Assembly (NCBI GenBank): GCA_012719335.1
Contig: JAAYAO010000348.1
Span: 1-14,439 of the forward strand
Source: Propionibacterium sp.
GTDB lineage: Bacteria > Actinomycetota > Actinomycetes > Propionibacteriales > Propionibacteriaceae
Direction: 5' to 3'
Length of the DNA stretch: 14,439 nucleotides
Below, piece after piece: positions 7,155 through 13,684 of the stretch (position 1 is its first letter; every line of letters starts with the position of its first letter). The notes below the pieces were generated by a model. It saw only the letters and a program-made list of their open reading frames with translations. It searched no databases and was not told the origin of the DNA. The position numbers were made by a program, and so were the translations under genes.

Positions 7155-8231
7155 GTGTCCACCACCCCCGACTCCACAGATCCCGCCGGCACCTCGGGCA
7201 CCCCCGATCCGCGCCCGACCGCGGCCGCTTCGGCGAGTGCGTCCGGGGCGATGGCGATCTGGGGGCCGGTGGCCAGTGTGGTGGCCGGGTCGATGGTGTC
7301 GGTGCAATCCCGGGTGAACGGGGCGCTCGGGGTACACCTGGGTGACCCCTACGGCGCGGCGCTGGTGAGCTTCGGCAGCGGGTTGATCCTGTGTGTCATC
7401 GGGGTGCTGGTTTTTCCCGCGGGCCGGCGTGGGATGCGGGCCCTGCCCGGTGTGCTGCGCACCCGCACCGTCCCCTGGTGGTACCTGCTGGCGGGGGTGT
7501 TCGGCGCCTACCTGGTGGCCGTTCAAACCAACGTCACGGTGCTGTTGGGTGTGTCGGTGTTCATCCTGTCCCTGGTGGTGGGTCAGGCGATCGGCGGGTT
7601 GTTGGTCGACCGGGTCGGGATCGGGCCCGGCGGGCCGAAACCCCTGTCGCCGTACCGGTTGGTCGGCACCGCGTTGATGATCGTCGCGGTGTTCGTGGCG
7701 ATGCTGCCCCGGATCCTGACCGGTTCGGGCGAGGTGACCCCGGCGACCCTGCTGGGTTTGGCACTGTTGCCGATGCTGGCCGGCATCTTCTCCACCGTGC
7801 AAACCGCCTGGAATGCCGCGATCGCTGCGGCCGCCGGAACCCCGTTCACGTCCACCCTGATGAACTTCGTCGCCGGCACCGTGGCGCTGGTGATCACCGT
7901 GGTGGTGACCCGCTCGGTGCGCGAGGCCGCGCCGTGGCAGTGGCCCACGCAGTGGTGGCTCTACATCGGTGGGGCGGCGGGCATCGTGTTCATCGCCGCC
8001 GCGGCGGTGCTGGCCCGCCACATCGGGGTGTTGCAGACCAGTCTGGGCATGGTCACCGGCATGTTGTTGGCAGCACTGGTGCTGGACGTGGCGTTGCCGA
8101 CCCCGACGTCCCTGGTCACCCCGGTGACGGTGCTGGGCACCCTCGGCACCCTGGTGGGCTTGGTGGTGGTGACGCTGCCGTGGCGTGCCGCCCCCGGTTT
8201 CGTCCGCCGGATCGGCCGGGGCAGTCCCTGA
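7155..8231 (+). CDS. DMT-superfamily transporter, YdcZ (DUF606) type
   Basis: This 358 aa inner-membrane protein has a ~30-residue Ser/Thr/Pro-rich N-terminal tail, then two homologous halves of about five membrane helices each. The first half starts MAIWGPVASVVAGSMVSVQSRVNGALG, and the second starts around LLGLALLPMLAGIFSTVQTAWNAAIA. The shared pattern of a helix followed by Q-(S/T)-x-x-N-(G/A) marks the tandem YdcZ repeat of the drug/metabolite transporter superfamily. The substrate is unknown. The start is GTG 7155, 6 nt after a -10 box. An in-frame frame upstream runs through the previous gene and lacks hydrophobicity. It ends 23 nt before the convergent GroES-like gene. Confidence 0.88.
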   Translation: MSTTPDSTDPAGTSGTPDPRPTAAASASASGAMAIWGPVASVVAGSMVSVQSRVNGALGVHLGDPYGAALVSFGSGLILCVIGVLVFPAGRRGMRALPGVLRTRTVPWWYLLAGVFGAYLVAVQTNVTVLLGVSVFILSLVVGQAIGGLLVDRVGIGPGGPKPLSPYRLVGTALMIVAVFVAMLPRILTGSGEVTPATLLGLALLPMLAGIFSTVQTAWNAAIAAAAGTPFTSTLMNFVAGTVALVITVVVTRSVREAAPWQWPTQWWLYIGGAAGIVFIAAAAVLARHIGVLQTSLGMVTGMLLAALVLDVALPTPTSLVTPVTVLGTLGTLVGLVVVTLPWRAAPGFVRRIGRGSP

Positions 8232-8236
8232 CGCGC

Positions 8237-8253
8237 CGGGGCGTCCGGCCCCG
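8237..8253. terminator. Bidirectional hairpin between convergent genes
   Basis: CGGGGC-GTCCG-GCCCCG, a perfect 6 bp GC stem, fills the 23 nt gap between the DMT transporter stop (8231) and the GroES-like stop (8255). Confidence 0.6.
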
Positions 8254-8254
8254 C

Positions 8255-8578
8255 TCAGAGGTACAGACCGGTGGTTTCGTCGCTGAGGCGTTCGGCGGCC
8301 ACCGCGTGCAGATCACGTTCACGCAGCAGGGTGTAGTCCTCGCCGCGCACCTCGACCTCGGCGCGGTCCTCGGGGTCGTAGAGCACCCGGTCGCCGACCT
8401 CGACGTTGCGCACGCTGGACCCGGTGGCGACCACCTTGGCCCAGGACAGTCGCTTGCCGATCTCGACGGTCGCCGGAATCACGATGCCCGAGTTGGACTT
8501 GCGTTCACCGGATTCGCCCTCGGTGCTGACCAACACCCGGTCGTGCAACATCCGGATCGGCAGGGCGTCTGCACTCAC
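8255..8578 (-). CDS. GroES-like co-chaperonin paralogue
   Basis: This 107 aa protein has the GroES (Cpn10) beta-barrel. LPIRMLHDRVLV opens the fold, and a mobile-loop-like GESGERKSNSGIVIPA, the core VVATGSSVRNVEVGDRVLYDPEDRAEVEV and the C-terminal TTGLYL follow. It is not the housekeeping GroES: no groEL is adjacent, the loop is extended and charged, and the C-terminal HAVAAERLSDETTGLYL belongs to a separate actinobacterial GroES-like group. The start is GTG 8578, which overlaps the stop of the DUF3618 gene as GTGA, so translation is coupled. Whether it caps GroEL or has another role, perhaps at the membrane with its partner, is unknown. Confidence 0.85.
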   Translation of the reverse strand: MSADALPIRMLHDRVLVSTEGESGERKSNSGIVIPATVEIGKRLSWAKVVATGSSVRNVEVGDRVLYDPEDRAEVEVRGEDYTLLRERDLHAVAAERLSDETTGLYL

Positions 8579-8904
8579 GCGTTCACCTGCGCGGTGATCT
8601 TGCGCTTGCGCTTCTTCTTCGACGCCGACACGATGCCGCGGACGATCAGCAGGAAGGTGGTGATCCCGGCCAGGGCACCACCGAAGACCACGATGCGATC
8701 CAGCCGCGGCCCGTTCTCGTCGATGATCTGGCTCTTGTAGAACGCGAACTCGCGCTTCGCGGCGTCCTTGGCCTGATCGATCTGCCGCTGCTTGATGATC
8801 TTGGGGTGTACCTCGTTGATCAACTGGCTGATGTTGGCCGACATCCGGGCACGGGCGGCGGCCAGGTCGGCTTCGATCTGCTCGGGGCTGCGCTCTTCTG
8901 CCAC
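8575..8904 (-). CDS. DUF3618 family membrane protein
   Basis: This 109 aa actinobacterial protein is of unknown function. Its N-terminal helix, RSPEQIEADLAAARARMSANISQLINEVHP, is the DUF3618 signature. An amphipathic Lys-rich helix (residues 35–60) follows, then one membrane segment at about 71–92 (IVVFGGALAGITTFLLIVRG). A cluster of eight basic residues (KKKRKRK region) on the likely cytoplasmic side comes next. The start is GTG 8904, with AGGAGAAGGA ending 3 nt upstream. Longer in-frame starts (up to 8982) would cover the promoter of the divergent bcp. It is first in a two-gene unit with the GroES-like gene. GATAAT at 8969–8974 (minus strand) is a possible -10 box. Confidence 0.86.
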   Translation of the reverse strand: MAEERSPEQIEADLAAARARMSANISQLINEVHPKIIKQRQIDQAKDAAKREFAFYKSQIIDENGPRLDRIVVFGGALAGITTFLLIVRGIVSASKKKRKRKITAQVNA

Positions 8905-8987
8905 GCGTCCTTCTCCTGTCGTCGTCGGCGCCCTGGTGACTGCCGTTTCCCACCCTAGGCCAGGGCCCATTATCCACGCCAACGCGC

Positions 8988-8993
8988 TAGCAT
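8988..8993 (+). promoter_or_regulatory. -10 box TAGCAT of leaderless promoter for bcp
   Basis: TAGCAT, then 7 nt, then the ATG at 9001. There is no Shine–Dalgarno sequence before the start. Confidence 0.6.
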
Positions 8994-9000
8994 TCCGGCC

Positions 9001-9477
9001 ATGTCAAAACTCGCCGCGGGTGATGTGGCTCCCGCTTTCACCCTCCCCGATGCCGACGGCAACCAGATCTCGCTGAGCGACTACGCCGGCAGCACCGTGA
9101 TCGTCTACTTCTACCCGGCCGCGATGACCCCGGGGTGCACCAAGCAGGCGGTCGATTTCACCGCCACCGAGCCGGACTGGTCGGCGGCCGGGTACCAGGT
9201 GCTGGGGATCTCCCCCGACAAGGTGGAGAAGCCGGCGAAGTTCCGCGAGAAGCAGTCGGTCAACTTCCCGTTGCTCTCCGACGAGGATCGTGCGGTGATG
9301 ACCGCCTACCACGCCTTCGGCGACAAGAAGCTCTACGGCAAGGTCGTGCAGGGCGTGATCCGTTCGACCTTCATCGTCGACGTCGATGCCGACGGCAAGG
9401 GTACGATCAAGGACGCGCAGTACAACGTGCGGGCCACCGGTCACGTGGAGCGGCTGCTGCGCAACCTGGGGGTCTGA
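9001..9477 (+). CDS. bcp: Peroxiredoxin, Bcp/PrxQ subfamily
   Basis: This thiol peroxidase reduces hydrogen peroxide and organic or lipid hydroperoxides in the cytoplasm. The 158 aa protein has the thioredoxin fold with the peroxidatic Cys46 in YPAAMTPGCTKQA. Thr43 and the later Arg in VIRSTFIVD complete the active site. In most PrxQ proteins the resolving cysteine lies five residues on (CTxEAC). Here position 51 is Val, and no other cysteine exists in the protein, so it should act as a 1-Cys enzyme needing an external thiol such as mycothiol or thioredoxin; this last point is inference. The start is ATG 9001, 7 nt after a -10 box. tRNA-Leu begins 8 nt after the stop and is probably transcribed through from here. 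Confidence 0.95.
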   Translation: MSKLAAGDVAPAFTLPDADGNQISLSDYAGSTVIVYFYPAAMTPGCTKQAVDFTATEPDWSAAGYQVLGISPDKVEKPAKFREKQSVNFPLLSDEDRAVMTAYHAFGDKKLYGKVVQGVIRSTFIVDVDADGKGTIKDAQYNVRATGHVERLLRNLGV

Positions 9478-9485
9478 CTCCCCCG

Positions 9486-9566
9486 GCCGGAGTGGTGGAA
9501 TTGGTAGACACGCAGGATTTAGGTTCCTGTGCCTTGCGCGTGAGGGTTCGAGTCCCTTCTCCGGTA
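9486..9566 (+). tRNA. tRNA-Leu (anticodon UAG)
   Basis: Class II tRNA. The acceptor stem GCCGGAG (9486–9492) pairs with CTCCGGT (9559–9565), and the discriminator is A9566. The anticodon stem CAGGA/TCCTG encloses the loop TTTAGGT, with anticodon TAG at 9520–9522. The variable arm is 12 nt (9530–9541), and the T arm is GAGGG-TTCGAGT-CCCTT. CCA is not encoded (ACCG follows), so it is added after transcription. It would read CUA and possibly other CUN codons. The neighbouring bcp ends 8 nt before it. Confidence 0.95.
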
Positions 9567-9601
9567 CCGATGCTCGTCCGGTTCCCCCTCCCTGCCCCCA
9601 A

Positions 9602-9674
9602 ATGCACCCGAAAAGTGCACCTGCACCCGAAAAGTGCTGCGCTTTCGGTGTGCATCTGCGCTTTTGGGGTGCAT
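9602..9674. repeat. Four-unit palindromic repeat (two forward, two inverted) downstream of tRNA-Leu
   Basis: A 16 bp unit TGCACCCGAAAAGTGC occurs perfectly at 9603 and 9622. Degenerate inverted copies occur at 9639 and 9658, so both pairs are 19 bp apart. The halves 9602–9637 and 9639–9674 match at 28 of 36 positions when one is inverted, which gives a long hairpin. It lies between the plus-strand tRNA and the minus-strand aquaporin gene and may stop transcription. Confidence 0.8.
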
Positions 9675-9702
9675 GAGGCCGGGACGGCCGCCACGACAGC
9701 GA

Positions 9703-9735
9703 CGTGGCGCGCCCCGGGTTTCGGGACGCGCCACG
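9703..9735 (-). terminator. Hairpin terminator after aqpZ
   Basis: A perfect 9 bp stem, CGTGGCGCG with CGCGCCACG, then one mismatch, then an inner CCCG/CGGG stem and a 5 nt loop. It lies 17 nt past the aqpZ stop. There is no T tract. Confidence 0.65.
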
Positions 9736-9752
9736 CGCAGTGGGTCGGGGGG

Positions 9753-10523
9753 TCAGTCCTCGACGATGACCCGGGCTTCGGCTTCCTTCGGACGCGGGTC
9801 GGCCTTGGCGGCGTTCAGCACCGCGTAGGACAGGCCGGCGATCGCGGCACCGACGATCGGGGCGACGATGAACAACCAGACCTGCCCCAGGGCCTCCCCG
9901 CCGGCGAACCAGGCGACACCCAGCGAGCGGGCCGGGTTCACCGAGGTGTTGGTGACCGGAATCGAGATCAGGTGGATCAGGGTCAGGGCCAGACCGATCG
10001 CGATCGGGGCGAAGCCCTTGGGGGCGCGGTCGTCGGTGGCACCCAGGATGATCCAGACGAACACCGCGGTGAGCACGATCTCGATCAGCAGCGCGGCCAT
10101 CATGCTGTAGCCGTCGGGGGAACGCTCGGCGTACCCGTTGGTGGCGAATCCGCCGGCCACCGCGTCGAAACCGTCCTTACCGGAGGCGATCACGAACAGC
10201 ACCAGACCGGCCAGCGAACCGCCGATGATCTGGGTGACAATGTAGGGCAGGACGGCCTTGGGCTCGACCCGCTTGGCGAGCACCAGGCCGATGGTGACCG
10301 CGGGGTTGAAGTGGCCGCCGGAAATGTGACCCAGCGCGTAGGCCCCGGTCAGCACCGTCAGGCCGAAGGCGAGCGAGACACCGACGAAGCCGATGCCCAT
10401 GTTGACCTGTTCTTCGGTGAGCACCTTGGCGGCCAGGACGGCCGACCCACAGCCGCCGAAAACCAGCCAGAACGTGCCCAGGAATTCGGCCCAGAGCCGA
10501 TTGGGCATGGGGACGGGGTTCAT
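9753..10523 (-). CDS. aqpZ: Aquaporin Z
   Basis: This six-helix membrane channel lets water through selectively. The 256 aa protein carries both half-helix motifs: GGHFNPAV with Asn73-Pro-Ala, and [11 protein letters not shown] with Asn196-Pro-Ala. The selectivity filter matches E. coli AqpZ by spacing: Phe53, His184, Thr193 and Arg199, so water rather than glycerol is expected. The C-terminus is a charged tail, [17 protein letters not shown], about 15 residues longer than usual. The start is ATG 10523, with GGAGGT 9 nt upstream. The upstream gap (10524–10805) contains no gene. A hairpin follows its stop. Confidence 0.96.
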   Translation of the reverse strand: MNPVPMPNRLWAEFLGTFWLVFGGCGSAVLAAKVLTEEQVNMGIGFVGVSLAFGLTVLTGAYALGHISGGHFNPAVTIGLVLAKRVEPKAVLPYIVTQIIGGSLAGLVLFVIASGKDGFDAVAGGFATNGYAERSPDGYSMMAALLIEIVLTAVFVWIILGATDDRAPKGFAPIAIGLALTLIHLISIPVTNTSVNPARSLGVAWFAGGEALGQVWLFIVAPIVGAAIAGLSYAVLNAAKADPRPKEAEARVIVED

Positions 10524-10735
10524 GATGGAAAGACCTCCGGGATCGTGAGGATGCGGGCTTCCTCGCCAATTCGCGATCCGGTCACAGCGACACGGATCGC
10601 CGGGTCAGCGGGTGAGGGAAGTTCCGCCCCCGATGACCTGCTGCTCATGCAAGCGGCTGTCGGGTCGGGCCGCAACCACAACCCACGATCAGGACGCAAT
10701 CGTTATCCGTATTGAACATCAGCCACACCGACGCC

Positions 10736-10777
10736 GGTTGAGCCCGTCGCTCGTACCGAGCCCGTCGAAGTGAAACC
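10736..10777 (-). repeat. Dispersed-type repeat GGTTTC…CGAC…GGGCTCAACC past dfrA
   Basis: Read on the minus strand, this 42 bp element starts GGTTTCACTTCGACGGGCTC and ends GACGGGCTCAACC, followed by GGCGTC. A related 38 bp stretch lies in inverted orientation at 11388–11425 inside the start of dfrA. It includes a small GCTCG-TAC-CGAGC palindrome (10749–10761). Such GGTTTCGAC/GCTCAACC sequences are common intergenic repeats in actinobacteria. Confidence 0.55.
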
Positions 10778-10778
10778 A

Positions 10779-10803
10779 GTCGGCCCCCGGATCGACAGCC
10801 GAC
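10779..10803 (-). terminator. Possible hairpin terminator after dfrA
   Basis: GTCGGC and GCCGAC pair across a 13 nt loop, 2 nt past the dfrA stop codon. There is no T tract. It may end the MBL–rph–rdgB–thyA–dfrA unit. Confidence 0.4.
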
Positions 10804-10805
10804 CG

Positions 10806-11498
10806 TCAGCGGCGCCGGTATCCGACCCAGTCGAAACCGTCCTGCGGATCGCGGTAGGTCTCCGCCCATTCGTCCGCGGGCAGACCGGGAAAAGTGGTGT
10901 CCCCGGAGGGTTCGGCGTGCACCTCGGTGACCTCCCAGCGGCCGATCAGATCCCAGGCCATCCGGTAGATCTCACCCCCGCCGAAGATCCACACGGTGCG
11001 GCCGGGGGCCAGTTCGGCGGCTCGGGCCAGAGCGTCGTCGAGGCTGTGGACGACGTGGGCGCCGGGGGCCGACCAGTCGGACGAGCGGGTGAGCACCATC
11101 GAGGTGCGTCCGGGCAGGGCGCCGGGCAGGGAGTCCCAGGTGCGCCGGCCCATCACCAGCACGTCCCCCATGGTGAGGCGCTTCAACCGGGGCAGGTCGC
11201 CCTTGAGCCGCCACGGCATGTCACCGTCGGCGCCGATCACCCCGTTGCGGGCCACCGCGACGATGCCGGCGATGTCGGGGGCATCGGACGTGGGGGCGTG
11301 CTCGGTGCGGTGCTCGGGCTCCGGGGTGTCCCCGATACCGGCGATCTGGTCGCTGGGCGCTTGGTCCGGTCGGCGGATGTCTCCAGGGGTTTCGACACCT
11401 GACCGCAAGCGGCCAGGGCTCAACCAGCGTCCCCGGTCGGCATTGCTCAACCGGCGTCCTTGGTCGACACTGCTCGACCGGTGTCCTGGGTCGGTCAT
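10806..11498 (-). CDS. dfrA: Dihydrofolate reductase with unusual N-terminal extension
   Basis: This enzyme reduces dihydrofolate to tetrahydrofolate with NADPH, recycling the folate oxidised by thymidylate synthase. The 230 aa product has a normal ~155-residue DHFR core from about residue 76: IAGIVAVARNGVIG, DMPW (93–96), the catalytic Asp101 in RLKGDLPRLKRLT, VMGRRTWDSLP (115–125) and the nucleotide motif FGGGEIY (172–178). Usual length is about 160 aa. The first 75 residues are a low-complexity basic extension, of which residues 3–29 are three 9-residue repeats from 27 bp tandem DNA. The start ATG 11498 overlaps the thyA stop (TGATG), which supports it. No alternative start lies close to the core except a GTG inside its first strand. 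Confidence 0.93.
   Translation of the reverse strand: MTDPGHRSSSVDQGRRLSNADRGRWLSPGRLRSGVETPGDIRRPDQAPSDQIAGIGDTPEPEHRTEHAPTSDAPDIAGIVAVARNGVIGADGDMPWRLKGDLPRLKRLTMGDVLVMGRRTWDSLPGALPGRTSMVLTRSSDWSAPGAHVVHSLDDALARAAELAPGRTVWIFGGGEIYRMAWDLIGRWEVTEVHAEPSGDTTFPGLPADEWAETYRDPQDGFDWVGYRRR
11412..11492 (-). repeat. Three 27 bp tandem repeats inside the dfrA 5' end
   Basis: Minus-strand units at 11492–11466, 11465–11439 and 11438–11412 follow the pattern GACC-x-x-GGAC-x-C-x-GGT-x-GAGC. They encode DPGHRSSSV, DQGRRLSNA and DRGRWLSPG. The 27 bp length keeps the frame. The following bases (11388–11425 on the plus strand) belong to the GGTTTCGAC…GGGCTCAACC repeat type. Confidence 0.8.
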
Positions 11499-12292
11499 CA
11501 GATGGCGATCGGGGCCTTGATGCCCGGGTGGGGGTCGTAGCCGGTGACGGTGATGTCGTCGAAGCCGAAGCTGTCGATGTCGGTCACCGCCGGGTTCAGG
11601 GTGAGGGTGGGCAGTGGGCGCGGGTCCCGGGCCAACTGGGTGCGGGCCTGTTCGAGGTGGTTGGAGTACAGGTGCGCGTCCCCCAGGGTGTGCACGAAGT
11701 CACCGACCTCGAGACCGCAGATCTGGGCGACCATGTGGGTCAACAGCGCATAGGACGCGATGTTGAACGGCACCCCCAGAAACACATCACCGGAGCGCTG
11801 GTAGAGCTGGCACGACAGCTTGCCCTCCCCGACCCAGAACTGAAACAGGGTGTGGCAGGGCTGCAGCGCCATCTCGTCGAGTTGCCCGACATTCCAGGCG
11901 CTGACCAGGTGCCGGCGCGAATCCGGGTTGGCCTTGATCTGGGCGATCACCTGCTGCAACTGGTCGATGTGCCCGCCGGCGGCGTCCGGCCACGACCGCC
12001 ACTGGTAGCCGTAGATCGGGCCGAGGTCACCGTTGTCGTCGGCCCACTCGTCCCAGATCGTGATCTTGTGTTCGTGCAGGTAATCGACATTGGTGCCGCC
12101 GCGGATGAACCACAACAGCTCGCCGATCACCGACTTGAGGTGCACCTTCTTGGTGGTGACCAGCGGGAACCCGTCGGCCAGGTTGAATCGCATCTGGTGG
12201 CCGAACACGCTCAACGTGCCGGTTCCGGTGCGGTCGCCCTTCTCGACGCCCTCGGTGAGGATCCGGTCGACCAAATCCAGGTAGGCCCGCAT
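11498..12292 (-). CDS. thyA: Thymidylate synthase
   Basis: ThyA makes dTMP from dUMP, using methylene-tetrahydrofolate as carbon donor and reductant and releasing dihydrofolate. The 264 aa length equals E. coli ThyA. The catalytic nucleophile is Cys146 in [12 protein letters not shown]. Other landmarks are [15 protein letters not shown] near the N-terminus, [12 protein letters not shown] with the phosphate-binding arginines, and [20 protein letters not shown]. The start is ATG 12292, with GGAGGAG upstream inside the end of rdgB and only 2 nt between the rdgB stop and this start. Its stop overlaps the dfrA start, so the dihydrofolate it makes is handled by the next product. Confidence 0.98.
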   Translation of the reverse strand: MRAYLDLVDRILTEGVEKGDRTGTGTLSVFGHQMRFNLADGFPLVTTKKVHLKSVIGELLWFIRGGTNVDYLHEHKITIWDEWADDNGDLGPIYGYQWRSWPDAAGGHIDQLQQVIAQIKANPDSRRHLVSAWNVGQLDEMALQPCHTLFQFWVGEGKLSCQLYQRSGDVFLGVPFNIASYALLTHMVAQICGLEVGDFVHTLGDAHLYSNHLEQARTQLARDPRPLPTLTLNPAVTDIDSFGFDDITVTGYDPHPGIKAPIAI

Positions 12293-12294
12293 GG

Positions 12295-12924
12295 TTACTC
12301 CTCCCCCGCGCCGGCGGCCAACAGTTCGGGCAGCCGGGCGACCATCGCCCGCACGGCCCGTCCGCGATGACTGATCCGGTCCTTCTCATCGGCCGACAGT
12401 TCGGCCGTGGTCCGCTCGTGCCCCTCGGGGACGAAGATCGGGTCGTAACCGAACCCGTTCGTGCCACGCGGTTCGGCAATGATCACGCCCTCGACCTCAC
12501 CGCGCAGCACCTCGGTGCGGCCGTCGGGGTGGGCGAAGGCCATGGCGCAGACGAACCGGCCGGTGCGGCGGCGGGGTTCGACGTCGTGCAGTTGGCGCAG
12601 CACCAGCTCCAGGTTCGCCCGGTCGTCCCCCTCGGGCCCGGCCCACCGGGCCGAACGCACCCCGGGCATCCGGTTCAGCACATCGACCTCCAGGCCGGAG
12701 TCGTCGGCCAGGGCGGGCAGACCGGTCGCCTCGGCCGCGGCGGTGGCTTTGAGCAGGGCGTTGCCCTCGAAGGTCAGCTCGGTTTCGTCCGGTTCGGGGT
12801 AGTCGGCGACCTCGGCCAGGCCGACGATCTCGAGCCCGGCTTCCTCGGCGAGCCGGCGCAGTTCGGCCAGCTTCTTGGTGTTGTGGGTCGCCAACACGAC
12901 CCGGCTCATCGCGGTGTCGGTCAT
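12295..12924 (-). CDS. rdgB: Non-canonical purine NTP pyrophosphatase (RdgB/HAM1)
   Basis: This enzyme hydrolyses dITP, ITP and XTP to monophosphates, keeping deaminated purines out of DNA and RNA. The 209 aa protein has the family landmarks [11 protein letters not shown] (12–22), [10 protein letters not shown] (51–60), the catalytic DDSGLEVD (74–81), GFGYDPIF (157–164) and the C-terminal SHRGRAV (185–191). The start ATG 12924 overlaps the rph stop as ATGA. Codon 6 (ATG) is an alternative start. It lies between rph and thyA, with an overlap upstream and a 2 nt gap downstream. Confidence 0.97.
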   Translation of the reverse strand: MTDTAMSRVVLATHNTKKLAELRRLAEEAGLEIVGLAEVADYPEPDETELTFEGNALLKATAAAEATGLPALADDSGLEVDVLNRMPGVRSARWAGPEGDDRANLELVLRQLHDVEPRRRTGRFVCAMAFAHPDGRTEVLRGEVEGVIIAEPRGTNGFGYDPIFVPEGHERTTAELSADEKDRISHRGRAVRAMVARLPELLAAGAGEE

Positions 12925-13640
12925 GCCAGGGCCTCGTTCTGCAGGCGGGTGAGTTCGGCGCAGCCGGCCACCCCGAGGTCGAGCATCGCGTTGAGTTGGT
13001 CGCGGTCGAAGGGGTCGCCCTCGGCGGTGCCCTGCACCTCGACGAAGCGGCCGTCACCGGTGCACACGATGTTCATGTCGACCTCGGCGGTGGAATCCTC
13101 CTCGTACGGCAGGTCCAGCACCGGCACCCCGTCGACGATGCCGACCGACACCGCGGCCACCGACCCGGTGAGCGGTTCACCGGCCAGCAGGTTGCGTTGC
13201 CGCAGCCAGGACACCGCGTCGGCCAGGGCCACGTAGGCACCGGTGATCGCGGCGGTGCGGGTGCCGCCGTCGGCCTGCAACACATCGCAGTCGATCACGA
13301 TGGTGTTCTCACCGAGCGCCTTGTAGTCGATCACCGAGCGCAGGGCGCGTCCGATCAACCGGGAGATCTCGTGGGTGCGGCCACCGACCCGACCCTTGAT
13401 CGACTCGCGGTCGCTGCGGGTGTGGGTGGAGCGCGGCAGCATCGCGTACTCGGCGGTGACCCAGCCCAGCCCGCTGCCCTTGCGCCAGCGTGGCACCCCT
13501 TCGGTGACCGAGGCGGCGATCAGTACCCGGGTGCGGCCGAACTGCACCAGCACCGACCCCTCTGCGTGGTCGAGCCAGTTGCGGGTAATGGTGACCGGAC
13601 GGAGTTGGTCGGGGGCGCGGCCGTCGAAGCGTGCAGACAT
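12921..13640 (-). CDS. rph: Ribonuclease PH
   Basis: RNase PH trims tRNA 3' ends by phosphorolysis. The 239 aa length is typical. Motifs are [11 protein letters not shown] at the N-terminus, [19 protein letters not shown], the Arg-containing [13 protein letters not shown], the phosphate-binding [12 protein letters not shown] (residues 125–136), and the catalytic Asp182 and Asp188 in [11 protein letters not shown], with the same spacing as E. coli Asp180/Asp186. The start is ATG 13640; TAGGGT lies 7 nt upstream, a leaderless promoter layout. A longer frame continuing into the upstream gene is rejected. CCA is not encoded in the tRNA-Leu of this window, consistent with maturation by enzymes of this kind. 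Confidence 0.97.
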   Translation of the reverse strand: MSARFDGRAPDQLRPVTITRNWLDHAEGSVLVQFGRTRVLIAASVTEGVPRWRKGSGLGWVTAEYAMLPRSTHTRSDRESIKGRVGGRTHEISRLIGRALRSVIDYKALGENTIVIDCDVLQADGGTRTAAITGAYVALADAVSWLRQRNLLAGEPLTGSVAAVSVGIVDGVPVLDLPYEEDSTAEVDMNIVCTGDGRFVEVQGTAEGDPFDRDQLNAMLDLGVAGCAELTRLQNEALA

Positions 13641-13647
13641 GACCGCA

Positions 13648-13653
13648 ACCCTA
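13648..13653 (-). promoter_or_regulatory. -10 box TAGGGT of leaderless promoter for rph
   Basis: TAGGGT on the minus strand, then 7 nt, then the ATG at 13640. Its first base pair is also the base of the hairpin at 13653–13681. Confidence 0.55.
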
Positions 13654-13681
13654 CCGGCGGGCGGCGACGGTTTCCGCCGGT
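13653..13681 (-). terminator. Hairpin between the MBL hydrolase gene and rph
   Basis: A perfect 8 bp stem, ACCGGCGG with CCGCCGGT, and a 13 nt loop lie 3 nt past the MBL gene's stop. It ends where the rph -10 box begins. Confidence 0.5.
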
Positions 13682-13684
13682 GCG

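Noticed and set aside
6762..8021. 419-codon open frame on the minus strand
   Set aside because: It is antisense to the choice-of-anchor and DMT genes, and the His/Gln/Gly-rich translation has no domain.
9486..9680. Integration (att) site at the tRNA-Leu 3' end
   Set aside because: No duplicate of the tRNA 3' end and no integrase in the window.
9135..10715. 526-codon open frame on the plus strand spanning bcp, tRNA and the aquaporin gene
   Set aside because: It crosses a clear tRNA gene and the antisense of aqpZ; its composition is a shadow.
10524..10735. Small gene or RNA upstream of aqpZ
   Set aside because: No frame with coding character or start signal and no tRNA-like fold; it appears to be leader and spacer only.
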